Assembly: GCF_014697075.1 (NCBI RefSeq)
Contig: NZ_JACJRE010000009.1
Location: forward strand, 62,001 to 126,000
DNA from: Tolypothrix sp. FACHB-123
GTDB lineage: Bacteria; Cyanobacteriota; Cyanobacteriia; Cyanobacteriales; Nostocaceae
DNA length: 64,000 nt
Reading direction: 5' to 3'
The notes beneath the pieces are model-generated. The model was not told the origin of the DNA, searched no databases, and worked only from the letters and a program-made list of their open reading frames with translations. The position numbers and the translations under genes are program-made. Below, in pieces: positions 53,454-61,560 of this stretch (the stretch's first letter is position 1; each line of letters opens with the position of its first letter).

Positions 53454-54647
53454 ATGCAAAACAAAATCAAAATTTTGGGGCTTGATGTCAGCAAGTCCTC
53501 AGTTTCCGCTTGTTTGCTTGAAAGTAAACCGGCTCAAGTACGTCAATTTTATTATGAATATCAATTTTTGAAATTTAACGCCAACCGTGCAGGAATTACC
53601 GCAATGCTGGCGTTAAATGCTGATATTGCAGTAATTGAACCCACAGGTACAAACTATAGTTTAATTTGGGCTGAACATTTGCGCCGTGCTGGTGTTGATG
53701 TCTTGTCAGTTGGTCACAAGGAATTAAGAAATTACCGGGCTAATCATTTAGCTTTACCAGATAAAGATGATGATGCGGATGCTCTTGCACTGGCTTGTTA
53801 TTGGTTTGACTATTGCGGGGATACTACACGATTTGTTGATAACCGTTGCGGGATAATTCGCCATATTAGGCGGTTAATCTTGCGATTGGGACATCTCAAC
53901 CGGGTGCAGTCGCCAATTGTTAACCGACTCAGACAAGATTTAGCTTGGCAGTTTCCAGAGGTAGCTTTATCAAAGTCCCAGCCGGGAAAGTTAGGGGTAG
54001 CTCCTTTGTGGCTGTGGTTAGCCGGTGAAACCCAATCCGTAAGATACAATGCTATGTACCAAAACAGCATTGGCTTAGGAATTGGTGATGAGGTAAGATT
54101 TCACGCTCAAAGGCTTTGCAGCCTGCAACGTGAGGAACGGTTGATTGAATCGGAGTTGCAGCAGTTATTGAGCGATACCCGGTTTACTGTTTACACAGAA
54201 GCTTTTAATAAATTTGGCTTTGGGCTGCGACTGCAAGCAATGATCATGAGCCAAATTTACCCGGTTGAATTTTTCCTCAAGGATGGCAAACCAGAAGTAC
54301 AAATTCGCAAAGGCAGGAAATCCGGGAAGCCTACCAAACGATACATATCCCTGAGAAAATTTCAGAAATGCTTGGGGCTTGCACCTTCACTAGAATCATC
54401 AGGTGATAAGCACCAATCTAAAGTCAATAGTGGTTCCAAGCTTTGCCGCAAAGCTTTTTGGCAGTGGGTTTTTACTCGCTTAGAGGTGAAACGCAGTAGG
54501 CTTAACAATGAAATTTACACAACTTTATGTGAATTTCTAGATACCGAAAAAACTTTAGGCAAGCCAATTCGATTAGTGCGATCGCGTGTTGCTTCCAAAG
54601 CTGTTAAATTGTTGTTTAGGGAGTTAGTTAAACCTATCAAGGATTGA
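53454..54647 (+). CDS. IS110-like DEDD transposase/recombinase
   Basis: The 397 residues have an N-terminal RuvC-like fold with D11 (LGLDVSKSS), E62 (VIEPTGTN) and D106/D109 (PDKDDDADALALA), the DEDD set of the IS110 group. A helical spacer with LILRLGHLNRVQSPIVNRLRQDL follows. In the C-terminal transposase-20-like domain, KFQKCLGLAPSLES and KVNSGSKLCRKAFWQW supply serines that could be the nucleophile. IS110 enzymes recombine DNA with a bridge RNA encoded beside the gene. The C-terminal domain is diverged, so the protein may be domesticated or belong to a separate branch. The stop codon lies inside a sequence resembling the downstream repeats. Confidence 0.7.
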   Translation: MQNKIKILGLDVSKSSVSACLLESKPAQVRQFYYEYQFLKFNANRAGITAMLALNADIAVIEPTGTNYSLIWAEHLRRAGVDVLSVGHKELRNYRANHLALPDKDDDADALALACYWFDYCGDTTRFVDNRCGIIRHIRRLILRLGHLNRVQSPIVNRLRQDLAWQFPEVALSKSQPGKLGVAPLWLWLAGETQSVRYNAMYQNSIGLGIGDEVRFHAQRLCSLQREERLIESELQQLLSDTRFTVYTEAFNKFGFGLRLQAMIMSQIYPVEFFLKDGKPEVQIRKGRKSGKPTKRYISLRKFQKCLGLAPSLESSGDKHQSKVNSGSKLCRKAFWQWVFTRLEVKRSRLNNEIYTTLCEFLDTEKTLGKPIRLVRSRVASKAVKLLFRELVKPIKD

Positions 54648-54684
54648 AATCTTTGAAAACCTTTTAGTTTTCCTTATGTCACGG

Positions 54685-54794
54685 GTAACAATCACCCATA
54701 ATCCCTATGAGGGATTGAAACACCGGAAGAAAAGGCTTAGAAGCTTGGGTGATGCTGGTGATAATTACCGATAATCCCTATGAGGGATTGCAGC
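54685..54794. CRISPR. one-spacer CRISPR-like unit (37-36-37)
   Basis: Two 37-base repeats (54685-54721 and 54758-54794) agree at 31 of 37 positions and share the core ATAATCCCTATGAGGGATTG with its AATCCCT/AGGGATT hairpin. The first ends in GAAAC as cyanobacterial CRISPR repeats do; the second is degenerate at its end. The spacer is 36 bases. No cas gene is in the window. The spacer resembles blocks upstream of the IS110-like gene, so it may not be a normal acquired spacer. Confidence 0.6.
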
Positions 54795-55168
54795 AAAAAC
54801 AACTAGAGTGAAATTCCTGGATTGACTAGCTTGACAGCTATTTAGCATAGAGTAACTGAACTGAGGAGAAATTTCTGTTCAAGTTCTTGGAGTTGATAAA
54901 AAGGTAAAGAAACTTGTACAAAAAAATATTTCATCTTGATTTCATCTCTAAATGTCAAGCTGAAAGTGTAGGATGTTCTCGCAGATGAAAATATATAATT
55001 TAATTATTTTCTTAAAATTTAAGCGGTCAAACAATCCTATATTTCTGCTTAATTACTGAGTATTTTGATTAAGTTTACTGATAAAAACTTTATCTCACAA
55101 CTTCCTCACAATATTTTGATAGTTTACTGAATATAAATTGTGGTTAACTCCTGCAATTAGGAGGATTT
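54795..55168. other. promoter region of the DUF305 gene
   Basis: About 370 A/T-rich bases without a gene. A direct repeat TTCAT, six bases, TTCAT lies at 54930-54945, one helical turn apart. CopR of the copper two-component system is reported to bind TTCAT repeats separated by four or five bases, so this is a near match. Confidence 0.45.
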
Positions 55169-55840
55169 ATGAAGACAAACAAATTATTTTATAGCTTAGC
55201 TGGTTTATTGGCTAGCAGTGCTATCTCTGGATTAGTAGTTTTCAATAACGCACAAGCGCAAGTTTCCAACTCGGAACATAATAATCATCAACCATCTACA
55301 GAAGTTAATCCGCCTAAAGGGATGATGGGGCAAATAGATCAACATTTTATAGAAATGATGATTCCCCATCACAATCAAGCTGTAGAAATGGCAGATTTGG
55401 CATTTAGTCTGGCGAAACATCCAGAAATTAAAAAGTTAGCATTAGCAATTAAACAAGACCAAAATCGCGAAGTTTTACAAATGAAATCTTGGTATAAAGC
55501 ATGGTACGGTCAAGATGTACCTGCTACAGGGATGAATCATCAAAATATGATGGCAATGCATGGGGGTAGAGGTCAAAATACACAGTCAATGAACTGCAAT
55601 ATGATGGGTATGCAGGTGGATTTGACAGCATTAAAAAATGCACCAGATTTTGACAAAGAATTTATTCAGCAAATGGTTCCCCATCATCGCATGGCTGTGA
55701 AAATGGCACAAATGGCTAGTAAAAAATCTACCAAACTAGAAATTAAGAATTTGGCTGAGTCGATAATTAAAACTCAAACTACTGAAATTCAGCAAATGGA
55801 GCAATGGTATCAGACTTGGTATAATTCTAAGCTGGAATAA
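55169..55840 (+). CDS. DUF305-domain periplasmic protein (CopM-like)
   Basis: The 223 residues start with a signal peptide (NKLFYSLAGLLASSAISGLVVFNNAQAQ). Two DUF305 repeats follow, each with the motif M-(I/V)-PHH---AV-MA (IEMMIPHHNQAVEMADLA and IQQMVPHHRMAVKMAQMA). Between them is a Met/His-rich linker (MNHQNMMAMHGG, MNCNMMGMQ) suited to binding copper. CopM, a DUF305 protein encoded with a copper two-component system, binds Cu(I) in the periplasm of cyanobacteria, and this protein is the same type. GGAGGA lies well placed before the ATG. It belongs functionally with the copper ATPase on the other side of the mobile element. Confidence 0.85.
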   Translation: MKTNKLFYSLAGLLASSAISGLVVFNNAQAQVSNSEHNNHQPSTEVNPPKGMMGQIDQHFIEMMIPHHNQAVEMADLAFSLAKHPEIKKLALAIKQDQNREVLQMKSWYKAWYGQDVPATGMNHQNMMAMHGGRGQNTQSMNCNMMGMQVDLTALKNAPDFDKEFIQQMVPHHRMAVKMAQMASKKSTKLEIKNLAESIIKTQTTEIQQMEQWYQTWYNSKLE

Positions 55841-55985
55841 AATTGCATTTTGGAGCGATTTTTGATTTTTAGCGATCGCAATAATTGCCACTGTTACAAT
55901 AATTTATTAGTAGGGGCATGGCAGTGCCATGCCCTCTAGAATATATTGATGTGTAGCTGGCATAATCCCTAAAAATATTTGTGTT

Positions 55986-58724
55986 TTAATCAGCTGCGCC
56001 AATCAGGGTAAATGCAGCCCAATCTAAAGGATGGGAATATTGTTTTTTGGTAGTCAGTATTGCTTGACGTAACGCCACAGCTTTATCAGGATTTTTCTGG
56101 AGTTGGCGATAAAATTCGCTCATTAAAAAAGCAGTGGAATCATCATTTACAGCCCACAGGGAAACAATGACACTGGGTACGCCAGCGGTAATTAAAGAAC
56201 GGGATAAACCGATGACACCATCGCCTGTAATATTTCCACCGCCAGTGTTACAAGCGCTGAGAACTACAAGTTCGGCGCTGAGTTTCATATCGAGGATTTC
56301 GCTGGCTGTGAGAAAGCCGTCGTCCTGTTTGCTGGAAGTTAGAGCGATCGCACCAGGTACGCCTAATCCTTTAAAATCATCGAGTAAGCCGTGAGTGGCA
56401 AAATGAATTATTTTGGCTTGGCTCATCTTGCTAATAATGGCTGTTTCTGTCGCTTGGCTTCCAGTAATCGCTTGGGTTTTCAATAACTCAGCAATTTGCT
56501 TTGCTTCTTTTTCTGCACCAGGAAGTGGTGCTAATTTTTCCTCTGTAATCGGAATTTTTGGCATAATCGGATTCCCAACCACCAGCACATCTTTGAGAGA
56601 TGTATTCAGGTTTTGTTTCTGCTTGCGGGTTAATTCTAAAACTTGAATAGCTGGTGCAGTTAAAATAGTATGCTTATCGATTAAATACTTGCCTTGTTCA
56701 TCTTGCAGTGCGGGGAAAGGTACTAGAAAAAGGGATTCTTGCGGAACGAAGATGACACGAGCGTTAGCATCTGTTGGTAAATGTTCGGCAATTGGTTTAA
56801 TTAATATTTGGTAGAGTTTTTGTAACTGTTGGGTATGATTGATTTTTGGGTTAGGCTTGACTGTAATCCCACCACGTTCTACAACATTTATCGATTTCCG
56901 ACTGAGAGTAACTAAATCCTTGAGGGGAATATCTGCAACTTTTGGCAAATTAACTTGCTTAAAAGTAATTTCACCTGTAGGTTTTATTAGCCAAATATAG
57001 AGTAATTTATCATCGATGGTTGAATATTGGATGAGAGTTGCATTCTCAACTTTAGCGATGTTTTGAATTTGCTGGATTGTCAGGGGTTTAATATCTGATT
57101 GTAGGTTTGATTTATTGGATTGTTTGGAAGCGAGTAACTCAACAAAGGCTCTAGCTCTTGCGCGATCGCTCACTTCTAAGGCAGAATTAATTTTATTCTG
57201 GGCAATCAGTGCTTGTTGTAGAAAGCGGTAAGTAAAAGCTTGTTGTTCAAACAGCGATACTTTATCCGCATCAGTTAAACCAGGGCGTAACGACTCTAAA
57301 ATCTCAATTGCAGCAAATAGACTCTTTTCTGCATTGGCATACTCGCCTAATTTGAGGTAAAGTGCGCCAATATTATTCAGACTAATTCCTTGTCCTGGTT
57401 TATCGCCAACTTGTTGACGAATGGCTAAACCTTGCTGAAAAAATTGTAATGCTTGGGGATATTTTGCTAATTTATAGTAAATTGAGCCTATATTGTCAGT
57501 AGTTACCCCCTCACCTGCTTTATCGCCTACTTCTTTGGCAATTACTAGAGATTTTTGATATAACTCCAATGCTTGGGGATATTGTCCGAGATTCTCATAC
57601 ACTAAACCAGTATTATGCAAAGTTGTTCCTTCCCCTTGCTTATCGCCGATTTCTCTGCGAATAGCTAAAGCTTGTTGATAGGCTGTTAAAGCTTGAGGAT
57701 ACTGCTTTAAAAGGCGGTAAATCGCCCCCATATTATCAATAGTTCTCCCTTGTGCTGGTTTATCACCAATATTTTTGGCGATCGCTAGAGATTGCTGATA
57801 AAATTTTAAAGCTTTGGCATACTGTCCTAAACTTCGATAAACTGCACCAATATTGTTGTAAGTTAATGCTTCTCCCGCTTTGTCACCGATTTTTTCGTTA
57901 ATCGCTAAAGCTTGCTGATAAAATTCCAAGGCTTCGGCATACTTACCCAAATTGCCATAAACTAAACCAAGATTATTCAGAACTGAACTTTCGCCAACTT
58001 TATTACCAATCTTTTTGTGAATAGTTAAGGCTTGCTGATAAAATTCTAAGGCTTTAGTATACTGTCCCATACTCTCATAAACTAAACCAATATTGTTGAG
58101 AGTTGTTCCTGTTTGGGCTTGGTTATTAGCTTGTTGGTAAATAGCTAAAGCTTGTTGATAAAATTCCAGTGCTTGCGCATACTTTCCTAAGTTGCGATAA
58201 ACCACACCAATATTATTCAGACTGATTCCTTGCCCAACTAGATTATTAAATTGTTTGTGAATTGCTAAAGCTTGCTGATAGAATTCTAAAGCTTTGGTAT
58301 ACTGTCCTTGCTGGCGGTAAATATCTCCAATATTATTAAAAATTGGCGCTTGTGCGGCTGTGTTACCATTTTTTTTAGCAATATTTAAAGCTTGCTCATA
58401 AGCTGCGAGAGCTTGGTTGTACTGCCCCAAATTGCTATAAATGACACCAATATTATTAAGAATTGTCCCTTGTTCCTTTTCCAAGCCAAGTTCTTTCATC
58501 AAAGCTAAAACCTGCTGTAAGATTTTTAATGCTTCTTTAAATTGGCCTTGCTCGTAAAGTTGTGTAGCTTTTTGGTAAAGTTGCAATATTTGCTCGGCAA
58601 TTTCTTTTTGTGTTGTTTGTGCTTGCGCTAGAAAAACAGAACCAGACAGAGGCAGAAAAACAGGTAATGAAACTAGGGAAAAAACTACAGTCGCAACAAA
58701 AATATATTTCCGGTAGCAATTCAT
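55986..58724 (-). CDS. TPR-CHAT protein with signal peptide
   Basis: The 912 residues start with a signal-like segment (YIFVATVVFSLVSLPVFLPLSGSVFLAQAQ), then eleven or so TPR units of about 40 residues (the recurring ALEFYQQALAI...G....NNIG pattern). A helical linker and a C-terminal CHAT protease domain follow. The caspase-type dyad is visible as H in IIHFATHGLL (about 56384-56413) and C in VLSACNTGGG (about 56236-56265), followed by VIGLSRSLITAGVPSVIVSLWAVND. The neighbouring TPR repeats are unusually alike at DNA level. It probably acts outside the cytoplasmic membrane; substrate unknown. The small TPR gene lies 100 bases upstream on the same strand. Confidence 0.92.
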   Translation of the reverse strand: MNCYRKYIFVATVVFSLVSLPVFLPLSGSVFLAQAQTTQKEIAEQILQLYQKATQLYEQGQFKEALKILQQVLALMKELGLEKEQGTILNNIGVIYSNLGQYNQALAAYEQALNIAKKNGNTAAQAPIFNNIGDIYRQQGQYTKALEFYQQALAIHKQFNNLVGQGISLNNIGVVYRNLGKYAQALEFYQQALAIYQQANNQAQTGTTLNNIGLVYESMGQYTKALEFYQQALTIHKKIGNKVGESSVLNNLGLVYGNLGKYAEALEFYQQALAINEKIGDKAGEALTYNNIGAVYRSLGQYAKALKFYQQSLAIAKNIGDKPAQGRTIDNMGAIYRLLKQYPQALTAYQQALAIRREIGDKQGEGTTLHNTGLVYENLGQYPQALELYQKSLVIAKEVGDKAGEGVTTDNIGSIYYKLAKYPQALQFFQQGLAIRQQVGDKPGQGISLNNIGALYLKLGEYANAEKSLFAAIEILESLRPGLTDADKVSLFEQQAFTYRFLQQALIAQNKINSALEVSDRARARAFVELLASKQSNKSNLQSDIKPLTIQQIQNIAKVENATLIQYSTIDDKLLYIWLIKPTGEITFKQVNLPKVADIPLKDLVTLSRKSINVVERGGITVKPNPKINHTQQLQKLYQILIKPIAEHLPTDANARVIFVPQESLFLVPFPALQDEQGKYLIDKHTILTAPAIQVLELTRKQKQNLNTSLKDVLVVGNPIMPKIPITEEKLAPLPGAEKEAKQIAELLKTQAITGSQATETAIISKMSQAKIIHFATHGLLDDFKGLGVPGAIALTSSKQDDGFLTASEILDMKLSAELVVLSACNTGGGNITGDGVIGLSRSLITAGVPSVIVSLWAVNDDSTAFLMSEFYRQLQKNPDKAVALRQAILTTKKQYSHPLDWAAFTLIGAAD

Positions 58725-58826
58725 GGGTAAGTTCTCCAGCAGCTTTTAAAGCATAAAAGAAACCGGGTTTGTTATCAACGCTGAACAACCCGGTTGTGAT
58801 TTCAGACATCAGCATTATGCAATTTT

Positions 58827-59342
58827 TTAGCTAGCTTCCATCTCTTTAATAGCGTTATCAGCTTTCTGTGCCAACTCTAGTTTATTTTCTTGTTTAAACA
58901 GAGTAGATGCTTTGCGCAAATCTGCGAGGGCAGCGGCTTTGTCTTGTAAGGCATAATTGGTAAAACCGCGAAAATAGTAAGCTAAAGAAATATTGGGAGT
59001 AATTCCTAAAGCTGAGTCAAAATCTGATTTTGCTGATTGATATTGTTTTAAGTACATCTTGGCAGCACCTCTGCCAACGTAAGCATAAATATTATTAGGT
59101 TCAACCTGCAAAAGGCTGTTAAATTCATCTATGGCTCCCTGATAGTCTTCTTTTTCTAAACGCTCAATTCCTCTTTGCAGGTAAGCGTCAGCATTTTTTT
59201 CAGTATTTGAGTTAGGAACTTGTGCAGTCAGCTTTGCTGCTAGTATTGGTTGATTATTAAACAAGCTTTTGGCTTCAGCTTTGGGGGTATGAGTCAATGT
59301 TGCTAATGCGATAATGGCTACGGCAAATTTCAACCCTTTCAT
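58827..59342 (-). CDS. small TPR protein with signal peptide
   Basis: The 171 residues begin with a signal-like MKGLKFAVAIIALATLTHTPKAEA. Three TPR-like units follow (AYLQRGIERLEKEDYQGAIDEFNSLLQVEPN, AYVGRGAAKMYLKQYQSAKSDFDSALGITPN, AYYFRGFTNYALQDKAAALADLRKASTLF). It should act as a protein-binding module outside the cytoplasm. Spacing to the TPR-CHAT gene suggests co-transcription. Confidence 0.88.
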   Translation of the reverse strand: MKGLKFAVAIIALATLTHTPKAEAKSLFNNQPILAAKLTAQVPNSNTEKNADAYLQRGIERLEKEDYQGAIDEFNSLLQVEPNNIYAYVGRGAAKMYLKQYQSAKSDFDSALGITPNISLAYYFRGFTNYALQDKAAALADLRKASTLFKQENKLELAQKADNAIKEMEAS

Positions 59343-60189
59343 TGCTATTTCTCCTAAAATACTCAGTTTTAACTAGTTCCAAAATTAATTTGCTGCGTTC
59401 ACCCCTATATATCTCTGGAGTGGCAAAGGTTATGCAAAAATTTCCCTGGCTACTATGTCGCAACTAGAAACCAAAAAAGCATGTTATACAATCTCAGTAT
59501 CTCTACGTAGGTTAAAACTGATGATTTATAGGTGTAATTGAAAAAAATGTATGTTTACTGAAAGACAAAAAATTCAGTATTAATACTTTGATGACAGATG
59601 TGAAGTAAGGTAAAAAATAAGTTGCGATCGCACTGCAAATTTAGTTTCGCGACTCGTGAATCAAGTATACGAATCGTAAATCAAGTTTTCTCATTCGTAA
59701 ATCAACTATACGAATCGCAAATCAAGTTTTCTCATTCGTAAATCAACTATACGAATCGTAAATCAAGTTTTCTCATTCGCAAATCAACCATACGAATCGT
59801 AAATCAAGTATACGAATCATGTAAAAGGATCACAATTGATAAACAAGGTAATTTGAATAAATTTCCTGATCTATATGATTAACTCGCGCGCTGGCTCATG
59901 CCCACGACCTAAAGCTTATGTTTACTATACATTTTATCCCTAGGAGAAATTCGGCTGTAGCCAACCTGCGGTATCAACAAGCTCGCAAATGTACAATTTG
60001 CGATAATGCCGATTGAGCAATTAACTGGGGATACTCTCAGTGTTTTTGCAGATACGTTCTCAGCACCCCATGCCCAATGCCCAATACCCAATATTTAAAT
60101 CTCTAGCTTAGTGCTGATATTCTGACCAAAAAAATTGGTGTTATATAATAGATAAATAAGTAAATTAATATATAAAACATATAGTTATT
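59343..60189. other. long non-coding stretch
   Basis: About 850 bases without a convincing gene between the TPR gene and the acyltransferase. It contains the 41-base tandem repeat array (59646-59822) and a short CCCAATG/CCCAATA heptamer tract (about 60067-60092). Otherwise nothing was recognised. Confidence 0.6.
59646..59822. repeat. 41-base tandem repeat array
   Basis: Units beginning TATACGAATCG start at 59666, 59707, 59748 and (as CATACGAATCG) 59789, exactly 41 bases apart. Each unit is made of two halves of 20-21 bases sharing GTAAATCAA, one ending in TATACGAATC and the other in TTTTCTCATTC. Confidence 0.93.
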
Positions 60190-61230
60190 GTGACCAATCA
60201 AAGCTCTGAAAATGTACTGAAATTACCGTTAGAAATAGCCCCAGATAAAGGCTATAAATTTAACTGGTTTGATTGGTTTTGCTTATGGTATCCTCCCGGT
60301 TGGCTAATATTATTTAACCGCCACTGGCAACATTACCATCAAGACCCAGAAGGCTGGAATTGGCTAGAATATATTTTGTTCTTATTACCTGGGGGATTTT
60401 ATTTAGCGCTGCTAATCCGTTGGCTGCGGTTGGGCTGTCGCGCGCCAAAACAACAAATTGATGAATTCGATCCTCAATATCAAAAAGCCTTTAGTAAAGA
60501 ATTGCTTGCTCCCATTGTGAAATATTATTTTCAAGGGGAATTAAACCAACTGGAAAACTTACCACAAACAGGGCCGTTAATTGTCACAATGAACCATGCG
60601 GGAATGAGTTTTCCTTGGGACTTTTTGACTTTAGCTGAATTATTAACTCAAGCACGAGGATGGACAGTACAACCCCTAGCCGGCACATCCTTATTTGAGC
60701 ATCCTTGGATGGTTTGGTGGTTACCAGCCGGATGGTCAAAGGTTTTAGGCGGTGTTCGTGCTGAATTCTCTGCTTTTGAAGCAGGGATACAGCAACGAAA
60801 AATTCTATTGTATGCACCGGAAGGTTTGCGGGGGCCATTGAAAGGTTGGCGCAGACGCTATCAATTGCAGAAATTTGATGTAAGTTTTATGCAATTAAGC
60901 GATCGCTATCAAGTACCCATTCTCCCAGTAATTTGCGTTGGTAATGAGTATTTGCATCCTTGGACAATAAATTTTCAGAAATTGCAACGATTATTTAAAT
61001 TACCCTTTTTACCCTTATCACCGTTGATGCTGCCGTTAATTCTATTTCCCTCAATGGGTGTTTGGGCAATGAAAACGCGCTTGCGTTATTATATTCAACC
61101 TGTGGAACATTTCTCTACGGCAGCCAGCTTTAATAATTCCCGTCAAAAGCGGACAAATGTATATCAAAGAGCGCAACAATTGCGAGCAAAATTACAAATG
61201 CAAATTAATCAGTTGGTGACTGGGCAATAA
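60190..61230 (+). CDS. PlsC-like acyltransferase family membrane protein
   Basis: The start is GTG at 60190. Of the 346 residues, the N-terminal part holds a membrane segment (WNWLEYILFLLPGGFYLALLIRWL). The acyltransferase core has TMNHAGMSFPWDFLTL with an N-H---- motif where the acid follows after seven residues instead of the usual four, and APEGLRGPLKGWRRRYQLQKFDVSFMQLS with the G-R-type acceptor motif. It resembles a glycerolipid acyltransferase, but the altered H-to-D spacing makes the activity uncertain. It stands alone. Confidence 0.7.
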   Translation: MTNQSSENVLKLPLEIAPDKGYKFNWFDWFCLWYPPGWLILFNRHWQHYHQDPEGWNWLEYILFLLPGGFYLALLIRWLRLGCRAPKQQIDEFDPQYQKAFSKELLAPIVKYYFQGELNQLENLPQTGPLIVTMNHAGMSFPWDFLTLAELLTQARGWTVQPLAGTSLFEHPWMVWWLPAGWSKVLGGVRAEFSAFEAGIQQRKILLYAPEGLRGPLKGWRRRYQLQKFDVSFMQLSDRYQVPILPVICVGNEYLHPWTINFQKLQRLFKLPFLPLSPLMLPLILFPSMGVWAMKTRLRYYIQPVEHFSTAASFNNSRQKRTNVYQRAQQLRAKLQMQINQLVTGQ

Positions 61231-61560
61231 ATTACAGATATAAGAATTTTAGTCAAGGGATTTCAGATTAAGAAAATCTGAAATTTTTTAGCGATCGCCT
61301 ATTCCTCTGCACCTCAACAACCACGTTTGCTTAGTGAACTGCAAAAAATAAATTATCCCCAATTGTAGGGTTAGGGTCACCCCGCCCCTACGAGGTTGCC
61401 GGGTAAAATATTGATATTTGTTAATTGCCAGTCAAAATTTAAAGATTTATAATTTAATATGCATTTAAGTCACAAATTATTATTAGTAGTTTTTATTTTT
61501 ACTTAAGCGTTAATAGCTCGTTATCTATAACATCAGCAAATATTCAGCAATTGTTTAGAT
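61231..61560. other. non-coding stretch before the response regulator
   Basis: The 330 bases contain an ATTTCAGATT...AATCTGAAAT hairpin just past the acyltransferase stop (about 61259-61286, followed by T-rich DNA), which could end that transcript. No gene was seen. Confidence 0.5.
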
